Position numbers and translations under genes: made by a program | Shown: positions 13,414 through 20,387 of the stretch, one piece after another | Layout: every line of letters starts with the position of its first letter | Position numbering within the stretch: position 1 is the first letter of the stretch | The notes under the pieces: generated by a model | Told to the model about the DNA's origin: nothing | Seen by the model: only the letters and a program-made list of their open reading frames with translations | Databases searched by the model: none | NCBI GenBank assembly: GCA_037445085.1 | Contig: JBBILG010000022.1 | Coordinates: 1 to 22,238, forward strand | From: JBBILG01 sp037445085 | GTDB lineage: Bacteria > Pseudomonadota > Gammaproteobacteria > Burkholderiales > Methylophilaceae | Direction of reading: 5' to 3' | Length of the DNA stretch: 22,238 nucleotides

Positions 13414-14865
13414 TCAGCCGTCGGTGCCCGGCGGAAGCTCGGGCACCGAAGCCGGATCGGCCCGCGCACCCCCGTGGCCAGCCTCGGGCCGGAACCAGGC
13501 CAGCCTTTCGCGCAAGGTCACCACCTGGCCGACGATGGTAAGACAGGGCGGTCGCAGGTCGGCCGCCTCCACCCGGGGCGCGAGATCGGCCAGGGTGGCC
13601 GTCACCACGCGCTGCTGCGGCAGAGTGCCCTGCTGTACCACCGCGGCCGGCGTATCCGCCGGCAGGCCGTGCGCCACCAGTTGGCGGCAGATATCCGCAA
13701 GGCCGGCCAGCCCCATGTAGATCACCACGGTCTGCCGCGGGCGCACCAGCGCCGGCCAGTCGAGGTCCACGGTGCCGTCGCGCAGGTGCCCGGCAGTGAA
13801 TACCACCGACTGGGCGTAATCGCGGTGCGTGAGCGGGATGCCGGCATAGCAGGAAACGCCGCAGGCGGCGGTGATGCCGGGTACCACCTGGAAAGGGATG
13901 CCATGCTGCATGAGGGTGTCGATCTCCTCGCCGCCGCGGCCGAACACGAACGGGTCGCCACCCTTGAGGCGCAGCACGCGCTTGCCTTCCCGCGCCAGCC
14001 GCACCAGTAGGTGGTTGATCTCCTCCTGCGGCAGGGTGTGACGGCTGCGCGCCTTGCCGACATAGATGCGCTGCGCGTCGCGGCGCACCAGTTCCATGAC
14101 CTCGGCGCTCACCAGCTTGTCGTACACCACCACGTCGCACTGCTGCATCAGGCGCATGGCACGGAAGGTCAGCAGGTCGGGGTCGCCCGGGCCGCCACCG
14201 ACCAGATAGACCTCGCCGCGCGGCCGGGCCATGATCTCGGCGGACAACAGGGCCCGCATGGCCCGGCGCGCGCCTTCCTCCTGGCCGGACAGCACCTGCT
14301 CGGCCACCGGCCCCTGGAAAATGTCCTCCCAGAAAATGCGGCGCTCCTGCATCGACGCGAAGCGCGCCTTGACCTGTTCGCGAAACTCCGCAGCCAGCGC
14401 CGCCAGGCGGCCGTAGGCGGCCGGTATCATGGTTTCCAGCCTGGCGCGCAGCATGCGCGCCAGTACCGGCGCCTTGCCGCCGCTGGAAATGGCGATGACG
14501 ATGGGCGAGCGGTCGATCACCGACGGCACCACGAAGGTGCACAACACCGGCGCATCGACCACATTGACGGGGATGTTGCGGGCATGGGCGGCTGCCGACA
14601 CCTGGCGGTTGACTTCGGCATCGTCGGTGGCGGCGATGGCCAGCCGGGCGCCGTCCAGATGCTCCGGCGCGAAGCGGGCGGGAAGATGAAGGATGCGGCC
14701 GGCGTCGCGCCAGTGCGCCAGCTCTTCCTCCAGCGCCGGGGCGACCACGGTCACCCGGGCTTGCGCCTTGAGCAGCATGCCGACCTTGCGCAGCGCCACT
14801 TCGCCGCCGCCGACGACGACACAATGGCTGCCGCGCAGCCGGACGAAAATGGGAAAGAATTCCAT
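13414..14865 (-). CDS. cysG: Siroheme synthase (trifunctional CysG)
   Basis: CysG turns uroporphyrinogen III into siroheme, the cofactor of sulfite and nitrite reductases. The 483-residue protein carries both modules. The N-terminal dehydrogenase/ferrochelatase has the NAD-binding VVVGGGEVALRK (16-27), Asp104 in NVVDAP, and Ser128 in ISSGGKAPVLAR, the residue phosphorylated in the Salmonella enzyme. The C-terminal uroporphyrinogen III methyltransferase has LVGGGPGDPDLLT (221-233), VVVYDKLVS and RLKGGDPFVFGRGGEE. The C terminus is somewhat rich in Pro/Gly/Ala. The ATG at 14865 gives the usual N terminus MEFFPIFVRLRG. The -10-like TAAAAT only 6 bases upstream suggests a leaderless or very short-leader mRNA. 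It is divergent from miaB. Confidence 0.97.
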   Translation of the reverse strand: MEFFPIFVRLRGSHCVVVGGGEVALRKVGMLLKAQARVTVVAPALEEELAHWRDAGRILHLPARFAPEHLDGARLAIAATDDAEVNRQVSAAAHARNIPVNVVDAPVLCTFVVPSVIDRSPIVIAISSGGKAPVLARMLRARLETMIPAAYGRLAALAAEFREQVKARFASMQERRIFWEDIFQGPVAEQVLSGQEEGARRAMRALLSAEIMARPRGEVYLVGGGPGDPDLLTFRAMRLMQQCDVVVYDKLVSAEVMELVRRDAQRIYVGKARSRHTLPQEEINHLLVRLAREGKRVLRLKGGDPFVFGRGGEEIDTLMQHGIPFQVVPGITAACGVSCYAGIPLTHRDYAQSVVFTAGHLRDGTVDLDWPALVRPRQTVVIYMGLAGLADICRQLVAHGLPADTPAAVVQQGTLPQQRVVTATLADLAPRVEAADLRPPCLTIVGQVVTLRERLAWFRPEAGHGGARADPASVPELPPGTDG

Positions 14866-14871
14866 GGCGCC

Positions 14872-14877
14872 ATTTTA
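14872..14877 (-). promoter_or_regulatory. Possible -10 box of cysG giving a leaderless mRNA
   Basis: On the minus strand TAAAAT ends 6 bases before the cysG ATG, in the context GGGTAAAATGGCGCC. Normal initiation about 7 bases downstream would start the RNA at the ATG itself. There is no Shine-Dalgarno sequence and no good -35 match. The same GGGTAAAATG word occurs upstream of smpB on the minus strand. Confidence 0.35.
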
Positions 14878-14894
14878 CCCTTCGCCGGGGCAGA

Positions 14895-14924
14895 TTGCCG
14901 CGCAGCCGCGGATTCCTCTATAAT
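14895..14924 (+). promoter_or_regulatory. Likely sigma-70 promoter of the miaB operon
   Basis: TTGCCG (14895-14900, four of six) and a perfect TATAAT (14919-14924) are 18 bases apart. Transcription would start near 14931, about 60 bases before the miaB ATG. The element is divergent from, and closely spaced with, the possible cysG promoter. Confidence 0.65.
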
Positions 14925-14990
14925 GCCTGCCTTATTTCACTGTTTTTTCAGGATTATTTTGCTGCTCTCGATTGCCGGGCGTGCACTGCC

Positions 14991-16322
14991 ATGAGCGCGC
15001 CGAAAAAAGTTTTCATCAAGACCTTCGGCTGCCAGATGAACGAGTACGACTCGTCGCGCATGGCGGACCTGATGCGGGCCGCGGAAGGCATGCAGCCGAC
15101 CGGGAACCCCGAGGAAGCCGATGTCATCCTCATCAACACCTGCTCGGTGCGCGAGAAGCCGCAGGAAAAGGTGTTCAGCCAGCTCGGCCAGTTCCGGCCG
15201 CTCAAGCAGAAGAACCCCGACCTGGTGATCGGCGTGGGCGGCTGCGTGGCGAGCCAGGAGGGTGAGGCCATCGTGGCGCGCGCGCCCTTCGTGGACGTGG
15301 TGTTCGGACCGCAGACGCTGCACCGCCTGCCGGAAATGATCCAGGCAAGACGCGCATCCGGCCGTCCCCAGGTGGATATCCGCTTCCCCGAGATCGAGAA
15401 GTTCGACCGCCTGCCGCCGCCGCGCGTGGAAGGGGCGGCCGCCTTCCTCTCCGTCATGGAAGGCTGCAGCAAGTACTGCACCTTCTGCGTGGTGCCCTAC
15501 ACCCGCGGCGAGGAAGTCTCGCGCCCGTTCGAGGACGTGCTGCTCGAGGCCGCGCAACTGGCGCAGCAGGGGGTGAAGGAAATCACCCTGCTCGGTCAGA
15601 ACGTCAACGCCTATCGCGGCGCCATGCACAACGGCGAATGGGCGGACCTCGCCCTGCTACTGGAATACCTGCACGAGATTCCCGGCGTGGAGCGCCTGCG
15701 CTACACCACCTCGCACCCCAACGAGATGACGCCGGCGCTGATCAGAGCCTACGCGAAGCTGCCCAAGCTGGTATCGCACCTGCACCTGCCGGTGCAGGCC
15801 GGCTCCGACCGCATTCTCATGGCGATGAAGCGCAATTACACCGCGCTGCAATACAAGTCGGTCATCCGCAAGCTGCGCGCGGCGCGGCCCGATCTGCACC
15901 TTTCCTCGGATTTCATCGTCGGTTTCCCCGGCGAAACGGATGCCGATTTCGAAGCCACCATGAAACTGATCGAGGACGTCGGCTTCGATTACAGTTTCAG
16001 TTTCATCTACAGCCCGCGCCCCGGCACCGCCGCCTCTTACCTGGAAGATGACACCCCGCACGCAGTCAGGCAGGCGCGCCTGGAACGCCTGCAGAAACGG
16101 CTGGAGGCGATGGGTTTCGAAAACAGCCGGAAGATGGTCGGCACCCTGCAAAGAGTCCTGGTCGAAGGCCATGCCAAAAAGGACCCGAACCAACTGGCCG
16201 GCCGCACCGACAACAACCGCATCGTCAACTTCGACGGGCCGGCGGAACTGGTCCACCGGTTCGCCACGGTGCGCATCACCGAAGCGCTGCCGCACAGCCT
16301 GCGCGGCGAGTGGATCCCATGA
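14991..16322 (+). CDS. miaB: tRNA-2-methylthio-N6-dimethylallyladenosine synthase MiaB
   Basis: MiaB adds the 2-methylthio group to i6A37 in tRNAs reading UNN codons. The 443-residue product has the UPF0004 domain with Cys14 (GCQMNEYDS), Cys51 (NTCSVREKPQEK) and Cys85 (GGCVASQEG) for the auxiliary cluster. The radical SAM CxxxCxxC is at 159-166 (EGCSKYCTFCVVPYTRGEE), and a C-terminal TRAM RNA-binding domain follows. ATG at 14991 is chosen over an in-frame ATG at 14921, which would start inside the promoter, because MSAPKKVFIKTFGCQMN fits the family N terminus. Its stop overlaps the phoH start (ATGA), beginning the coupled miaB-phoH-ybeY-corC series. Confidence 0.97.
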   Translation: MSAPKKVFIKTFGCQMNEYDSSRMADLMRAAEGMQPTGNPEEADVILINTCSVREKPQEKVFSQLGQFRPLKQKNPDLVIGVGGCVASQEGEAIVARAPFVDVVFGPQTLHRLPEMIQARRASGRPQVDIRFPEIEKFDRLPPPRVEGAAAFLSVMEGCSKYCTFCVVPYTRGEEVSRPFEDVLLEAAQLAQQGVKEITLLGQNVNAYRGAMHNGEWADLALLLEYLHEIPGVERLRYTTSHPNEMTPALIRAYAKLPKLVSHLHLPVQAGSDRILMAMKRNYTALQYKSVIRKLRAARPDLHLSSDFIVGFPGETDADFEATMKLIEDVGFDYSFSFIYSPRPGTAASYLEDDTPHAVRQARLERLQKRLEAMGFENSRKMVGTLQRVLVEGHAKKDPNQLAGRTDNNRIVNFDGPAELVHRFATVRITEALPHSLRGEWIP

Positions 16323-17278
16323 TGGAAGTCGATTTCACCCCCGAAGACAACGTCCGGCTCGCCAACCTGTGCGGCGTCCTGGACGAGAACCTCAGGCAGA
16401 TCGAGGACGCGCTGGAAGTCGGCATCGCCCGCCGCGGCGGGCGTTTCCGCCTGTCGGGAGAACAGCCCAACATGCGCCTGGCGGCCCAGTTGCTGGAGGA
16501 TTTCTACGCCCGCGCGAGAAAGCCGATCACCCTGGAAGACGTGCAACTGGGGCTGGTGGAACTCGGCAAGCTGGCCGTCGAATCCGTCACCACTGCGGTG
16601 ATGCCGGTGCTGATGACGCGCAGGTCCGACCTGCACGGCCGCACCCCGCGCCAGGTGGAATATTTGCAACAGATCCAGGAGCACGACATCACTTTCGGCA
16701 TCGGCCCGGCCGGCACCGGAAAGACCTACCTCGCGGTGGCCAGCGCGGTGGACGCGCTGACCCGCGACCGGGTAAAACGCATCGTGCTGGTGCGCCCGGC
16801 GGTGGAAGCCGGCGAGCGCCTGGGCTTTTTGCCCGGTGATCTCGCGCAGAAGGTGGACCCTTACCTGCGGCCGCTGTACGACGCCCTGTACGATCTCATG
16901 GGCTTCGACACCGTGCACAAGATGTTCGAAAAGAACGCCATTGAGGTCGCCCCGCTCGCCTACATGCGCGGGCGCACCCTCAACCAGAGCTTCATCATTC
17001 TGGACGAGGCGCAGAACACCACGCCGGAGCAGATGAAGATGTTCCTCACCCGCATCGGCTTCGGCACCAAGGCGGTGATCACCGGCGACGTCACCCAGAT
17101 CGACCTGGCGCGCGGCCAGAAAAGCGGCCTGGTGGAAGCGCAGAAGGTGCTGCGCGAGGTGCGCGGCATCGCCATGACCCAGTTCCTCTCGCAGGACGTG
17201 GTGCGCCACCCCCTGGTGCAGAAGATCATCAACGCCTACGAGCAGTACGAGAAACAGACCGGGGAAGGCAAGCCTTGA
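16319..17278 (+). CDS. ybeZ: PhoH-family ATPase (YbeZ)
   Basis: A 319-residue PhoH-like protein, cytoplasmic, with an N-terminal KH-like segment (about 1-110) and a P-loop NTPase domain: Walker A GPAGTGKT (129-136), the block VRPAVEAGERLGFLPGDL, and Walker B IILDEAQNTTPEQM. It works with the endonuclease YbeY, encoded next, and has been linked to ribosome and RNA metabolism in E. coli. The start is ATG at 16319, overlapping the miaB stop (ATGA); GTG at 16310 and ATG at 16322 are alternatives. The stop overlaps the TTG start of ybeY. Confidence 0.95.
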   Translation: MMEVDFTPEDNVRLANLCGVLDENLRQIEDALEVGIARRGGRFRLSGEQPNMRLAAQLLEDFYARARKPITLEDVQLGLVELGKLAVESVTTAVMPVLMTRRSDLHGRTPRQVEYLQQIQEHDITFGIGPAGTGKTYLAVASAVDALTRDRVKRIVLVRPAVEAGERLGFLPGDLAQKVDPYLRPLYDALYDLMGFDTVHKMFEKNAIEVAPLAYMRGRTLNQSFIILDEAQNTTPEQMKMFLTRIGFGTKAVITGDVTQIDLARGQKSGLVEAQKVLREVRGIAMTQFLSQDVVRHPLVQKIINAYEQYEKQTGEGKP

Positions 17279-17736
17279 AGCCCAGGCTGAGTCTGGCCAC
17301 CCAGTACGCCACAAAAGCGCAAAACGTGCCCACGCGCCGGCAGTTCCGCCGCTGGGTGGCGGCCGCGCTCACGCGGGATGCCGAAATCGCCCTGCGCATC
17401 GTCGATGCGGAGGAAGGCCGCGCGCTCAACGCCGCCTACCGCGGCAGGGACTACCCCACCAACGTGCTGGCCTTCCCGCTCAGCGAAGCGCCGCTGATGG
17501 GCGACATCGTGCTGTGCGCCCCGGTGGTGGGGCAGGAAGCCGCCGCCCAGGGCAAGGCGCTGGAAGCGCACTACGCCCATCTCACCGTGCACGGCGTGCT
17601 GCACCTCTTGGGCCACGATCACGAGAACGACGACGCCGCCGCCGGGATGGAGGCGCTGGAAACCCAAATCGTCACGAAATTGGGGTATGCTGACCCTTAC
17701 GCAACCGAACAGGGACCCCTACCGCATGGCGGGTGA
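17275..17736 (+). CDS. ybeY: Endoribonuclease YbeY (16S rRNA maturation)
   Basis: YbeY is a zinc endoribonuclease needed for 16S rRNA 3'-end maturation and ribosome quality control. The 153-residue product has the metal site HGVLHLLGHDH with His106, His110 and His116, and the family block YRGRDYPTNVLAFPL (about residues 55-69). It begins at TTG, overlapping the phoH stop (TTGA), with MKPRLSLATQYA giving a normal length. The C terminus overlaps the corC start by 11 bases. Confidence 0.95.
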   Translation: MKPRLSLATQYATKAQNVPTRRQFRRWVAAALTRDAEIALRIVDAEEGRALNAAYRGRDYPTNVLAFPLSEAPLMGDIVLCAPVVGQEAAAQGKALEAHYAHLTVHGVLHLLGHDHENDDAAAGMEALETQIVTKLGYADPYATEQGPLPHGG

Positions 17737-18559
17737 CAGTCACAAGCCCAACTGGCTGGAACGCCTCTCCCATCTCCTGCTGCGCGAACCCGGAGACCGC
17801 GAGCAGCTCATCGAACTCCTACACGCCGCCTTCGAGAAAAACCTGCTGGACGCCGAGGCGCTTTCCATGATTGAGGGCGTGCTGCAGGTCTCCGAAATGC
17901 AGGTACGCGACATCATGATCCCGCGCTCGCAGATGGACGTGATCGACATTACCGACCCGCCCGAGAAATTCATCCCCTTCGTCATCAGAACGGCGCATTC
18001 GCGCTTCCCCGTCATTGGCGAGGACAAGAACGACGTTCTGGGCATCCTGCTGGCCAAGGACCTGCTGCACTACTATGCCGGCGAGGGGTTCGACGTGCGC
18101 GACATGCTGCGCCCGGCCGTGTTCATTCCCGAATCCAAGCGTCTCAATGTGCTGCTCAGGGAATTCCGCTGCAACCGCAACCACATCGCCATCGTGGTGG
18201 ACGAGTACGGTGGCGTGTCCGGCATGCTGACCATCGAGGACGTGCTGGAGCAGATCGTCGGTGACATCGAGGATGAATACGATTTCGACGAGGACGAGGA
18301 CAGCATCGTGCAGGACAGCAGCGGCCGCTACCGCATCAAGGCGCTCACCGAAATCGCCGATTGCAACGAGGTGCTGGGCAGCCGTTTCAGCGACGAGGAA
18401 TTCTCCACCATCGGCGGCCTGGTGGTGCACCATTTCGGCCGCCTGCCCAAGCGCGGCGAGCAGGTCAGCTTCGACGGCTACAGGTTCAGCGTGCTGCGCG
18501 CCGACAGCCGGCGCGTGCACACCCTGCTGGCGGAACACCTGCCCGAGCCCGAGGCGTGA
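17726..18559 (+). CDS. corC: CorC/YbeX-family CBS-domain transporter-associated protein
   Basis: The 277-residue soluble protein has a short N-terminal WLERLSHLLLREPGDREQLIELL segment, two CBS domains (about 60-190, beginning ISEMQVRDIMIPRSQMDVIDI-like with VRDIMIPRSQM, and ending GGVSGMLTIEDVLEQIVGDIEDEYD), and a C-terminal CorC_HlyC domain (about 200-275). It has been tied to Mg/Co efflux and, through its neighbours, to ribosome function. The start at 17726 (MAGDSHKPNWLERL) matches family N termini and has an AGGGA tract upstream; the ATG at 17687 would force a 50-base overlap with ybeY. lnt, often the next gene, is displaced to 20388 here. Confidence 0.93.
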   Translation: MAGDSHKPNWLERLSHLLLREPGDREQLIELLHAAFEKNLLDAEALSMIEGVLQVSEMQVRDIMIPRSQMDVIDITDPPEKFIPFVIRTAHSRFPVIGEDKNDVLGILLAKDLLHYYAGEGFDVRDMLRPAVFIPESKRLNVLLREFRCNRNHIAIVVDEYGGVSGMLTIEDVLEQIVGDIEDEYDFDEDEDSIVQDSSGRYRIKALTEIADCNEVLGSRFSDEEFSTIGGLVVHHFGRLPKRGEQVSFDGYRFSVLRADSRRVHTLLAEHLPEPEA

Positions 18560-18609
18560 ACCAGGCAGGCCTCGCCATGGTCTCATGGTTTTTATCCGCG
18601 AGGGCGGCC

Positions 18610-18945
18610 ATGAAACTCCTGATCGCCGTTTTGACGCTCGTCCTTGCCGCCGCCGCACTGGCCGAAGGCAAGAAAATCCCGCTCGACGAAGCCGGCTTCG
18701 TCGCCGCCATGCCCAATGCCAGCGCGGCCGAAGTGGTGGAGGCGCTGGGCACGCCCGACCGGGTCATCGCGCAGGTGGATCGCAATGGCAAGGTGGTGGC
18801 CAGCGTGCTGCGCTACCGCAACTTGGTCAGCAACGCCCAGGGCGACTACTACCGCTGCACCGATCTCGAAATCGTCGGCGACCGGGTGGTGAACGTGCTG
18901 TTCACCAACGTGGACGAGCAGACCGATTCGCCCATGACCTTCTGA
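18610..18945 (+). CDS. Small exported protein of unknown function
   Basis: I do not recognise this 111-residue protein. It has a clear signal peptide (MKLLIAVLTLVLAAAALAEG, cleavage near residue 18). The mature part is about 93 residues, with NASAAEVVEALGTPDRVIAQVDRNGKVVASVLRYRNL, reminiscent of the BamE/SmpA-type pattern in which a small lipoprotein-like domain carries a 'G-x-P-D/V' turn, but no lipobox cysteine is present. One cysteine occurs at YYRCTD. An ATG at 18577 would add 11 residues; 18610 is chosen because the signal peptide begins there. It lies 50 bases after corC on the same strand. Confidence 0.75.
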   Translation: MKLLIAVLTLVLAAAALAEGKKIPLDEAGFVAAMPNASAAEVVEALGTPDRVIAQVDRNGKVVASVLRYRNLVSNAQGDYYRCTDLEIVGDRVVNVLFTNVDEQTDSPMTF

Positions 18946-18948
18946 ACC

Positions 18949-18964
18949 GGCCCGTCCACGGGCC
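18949..18964. terminator. Short hairpin between convergent genes
   Basis: GGCCCGT-CC-ACGGGCC is a perfect 7-bp inverted repeat lying between the stop of the small exported protein and the stop of convergent mscL. The 2-base loop is tight and no T tract follows on either strand, so it may be only a weak two-way terminator or an mRNA end protector. Confidence 0.35.
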
Positions 18965-19410
18965 TACAGCCTGGAAGTGCAGTGGGGACAGCGCGTGGCC
19001 TTGAGCGGAATGGTCGAGCAGCAGTAGGGGCATTCCTTGATGACCGGCTCGGCGGGCACGGCCGCCTGCCCGGCGCGCAGACGGTTCATGGCGCGCACCA
19101 GCATGAACACGGCAAAGGCGATGATGGTAAAGCTCACTACGGAATTGATGAACACCCCGTAGTTGAGCGTCACCGCGCCGGCACTCCTGGCTGCCTCCAG
19201 TGAGGCGTAGGGTGCGGCGGTGGCACCTCCCTGCAGCACCACATACAGGTCGGCGAAATCGACGTTGCCCAGCAACAGGCCGATGGGCGGCATGATGACG
19301 TCGTCCACCAGCGACTTGACGATAGCGCCGAAGGCCGCGCCAATGATGATGCCCACCGCCATGTCGACCACGTTGCCGCGCATGGCGAATTCGCGGAACT
19401 CCTTGAACAT
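18964..19410 (-). CDS. mscL: Large-conductance mechanosensitive channel MscL with C-terminal zinc-ribbon-like tail
   Basis: MscL opens under membrane tension to release solutes in hypo-osmotic shock. The 148-residue product has the N-terminal helix MFKEFREFAMRGNVVDMAVGIIIGAAFGAIVKSLVDDVIMPPIG (first membrane segment), a short periplasmic loop, and a second membrane segment (FINSVVSFTIIAFAVFMLVRAMNRL). Then comes a linker and a C-terminal CPYC...RCPHC pair (about residues 127-144), a zinc-ribbon-like end seen in some proteobacterial MscLs. AAGGAGG ends 4 bases before the ATG, which fixes the start. It converges on the small exported protein gene and is divergent from the radical SAM gene. Confidence 0.96.
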   Translation of the reverse strand: MFKEFREFAMRGNVVDMAVGIIIGAAFGAIVKSLVDDVIMPPIGLLLGNVDFADLYVVLQGGATAAPYASLEAARSAGAVTLNYGVFINSVVSFTIIAFAVFMLVRAMNRLRAGQAAVPAEPVIKECPYCCSTIPLKATRCPHCTSRL

Positions 19411-19479
19411 GCTGCCTCCTTCAAATTGCCGACCCGTGCCAGTTTCACAGAAATGACGGCCTGTGCCAATATGGTGTCC

Positions 19480-20331
19480 ATGACCCGATCAGACCACCCC
19501 TTGCAGGTCGCCAACCACGATCGCGACACGGCCGGCATGACCTACGTCTATCCGGTGCTGTCGCGGCGCGCCGGCGGGGTTTCCGTCGGCATCAACCTCA
19601 ATCCCAACAATGCCTGCAACTGGCGCTGCATCTACTGCCAGGTGCCGAACCTGGTGCGCGGGGCGCCGCCGCCGGTCGATCTCGGGCAACTGGAACGGGA
19701 ACTGCGGCACATGCTGGATGAAGTGCTGCACGGCGATTTCCTGCGGCGGCAGGTGGCGCCGGCGGCCCGACGGCTGCAGGACATCGCCTTTTCCGGCAAC
19801 GGCGAGCCCACCGCCAGCAGCGAGTTCCCGCAGGCGGTGGGCGTAGTGGAAAAGGTGCTGCGCGACTGTCACCCCCCTGACGACATCAGGCTGCGCCTCA
19901 TCACCAACGGCAGCCTGATCGGGCGCCCCGGCGTGCTCGACGCCGTCGCCCATCTCGCCCGCTGCAACGGCGAGACCTGGTTCAAGGTGGACGCGGCGAC
20001 CGCGGCCGGCATCGCGCGCATCAACGAGGTCAGGCTCGACCCGGAAGGCATGCTGCAGCGCCTGCTCGCCTGCGCGCGCACCTGCCCGACCTGGGTGCAG
20101 ACCTGCGTATTCGCGGTGGACGGCCAGCCGCCCCGGGGAGAGGAAATCGCCGCCTATCTGGCCTTGCTCGCCCGGGCCGCCGACACGCTGGCCGGCGTGC
20201 ATCTGTACGGGCTGGCGCGCCCGTCCATGCAGCCGGAGGCACCGCGTCTGGCGCGGCTTTCCCCCGCATGGCTGGAAACGCTGGCGGCACGCATCCGTAC
20301 CCTGGGGCTCACCGTGCGCGTCAGTCCGTAA
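19480..20331 (+). CDS. Radical SAM protein (COG0731-like Fe-S oxidoreductase)
   Basis: A 283-residue radical SAM enzyme with the cluster motif CNWRCIYC (Cys46, Cys50, Cys53 from this start), preceded by GVSVGINLNPNNA. The SAM-binding GNGEP-type motif is in IAFSGNGEPTASSEFP, and LRLITNGSL and FKVDAATA follow in the barrel. It resembles the COG0731 family, distant relatives of the tRNA-wyosine enzyme TYW1, but the bacterial substrate is unknown. No Shine-Dalgarno sequence decides the start: ATGs at 19426, 19453, 19471 and 19480 are in frame. I chose 19480 because similarity begins at HDRDTAGMTYVYP and the divergent mscL needs promoter space. The lnt promoter begins 2 bases after its stop codon. 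Confidence 0.82.
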   Translation: MTRSDHPLQVANHDRDTAGMTYVYPVLSRRAGGVSVGINLNPNNACNWRCIYCQVPNLVRGAPPPVDLGQLERELRHMLDEVLHGDFLRRQVAPAARRLQDIAFSGNGEPTASSEFPQAVGVVEKVLRDCHPPDDIRLRLITNGSLIGRPGVLDAVAHLARCNGETWFKVDAATAAGIARINEVRLDPEGMLQRLLACARTCPTWVQTCVFAVDGQPPRGEEIAAYLALLARAADTLAGVHLYGLARPSMQPEAPRLARLSPAWLETLAARIRTLGLTVRVSP

Positions 20332-20333
20332 CC

Positions 20334-20361
20334 TTGGCCTGCCGCAGCGGCAGGCTATAAT
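20334..20361 (+). promoter_or_regulatory. lnt promoter with a palindrome filling the spacer
   Basis: TTGGCC (20334-20339, four of six) and a perfect TATAAT (20356-20361) are 16 bases apart. The inverted repeat GCCTGCCG-CAG-CGGCAGGC (20337-20355) runs from inside the -35 box to the base before the -10 box. It could be an operator, or a leftover terminator stem of the upstream gene, though no T tract follows. The lnt GTG is 26 bases downstream of the -10 box. Confidence 0.6.
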
Positions 20362-20387
20362 GCCCGGCAATCCACACAAACGATCCC

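Noticed and set aside
11847..13541. Plus-strand open frame opposite flhF running through the N gap
   Set aside because: Antisense to flhF and translated through unknown bases.
13205..14824. Minus-strand open frame overlapping cysG and the N gap
   Set aside because: Alternate frame of cysG; Arg/Gly/Ala-rich, no motif, crosses the assembly gap.
19411..19450. Sigma-54 promoter for mscL (TGGCACGGGTCGGCA on the minus strand)
   Set aside because: The -24 element fits but the -12 element does not read TTGC at the right spacing.
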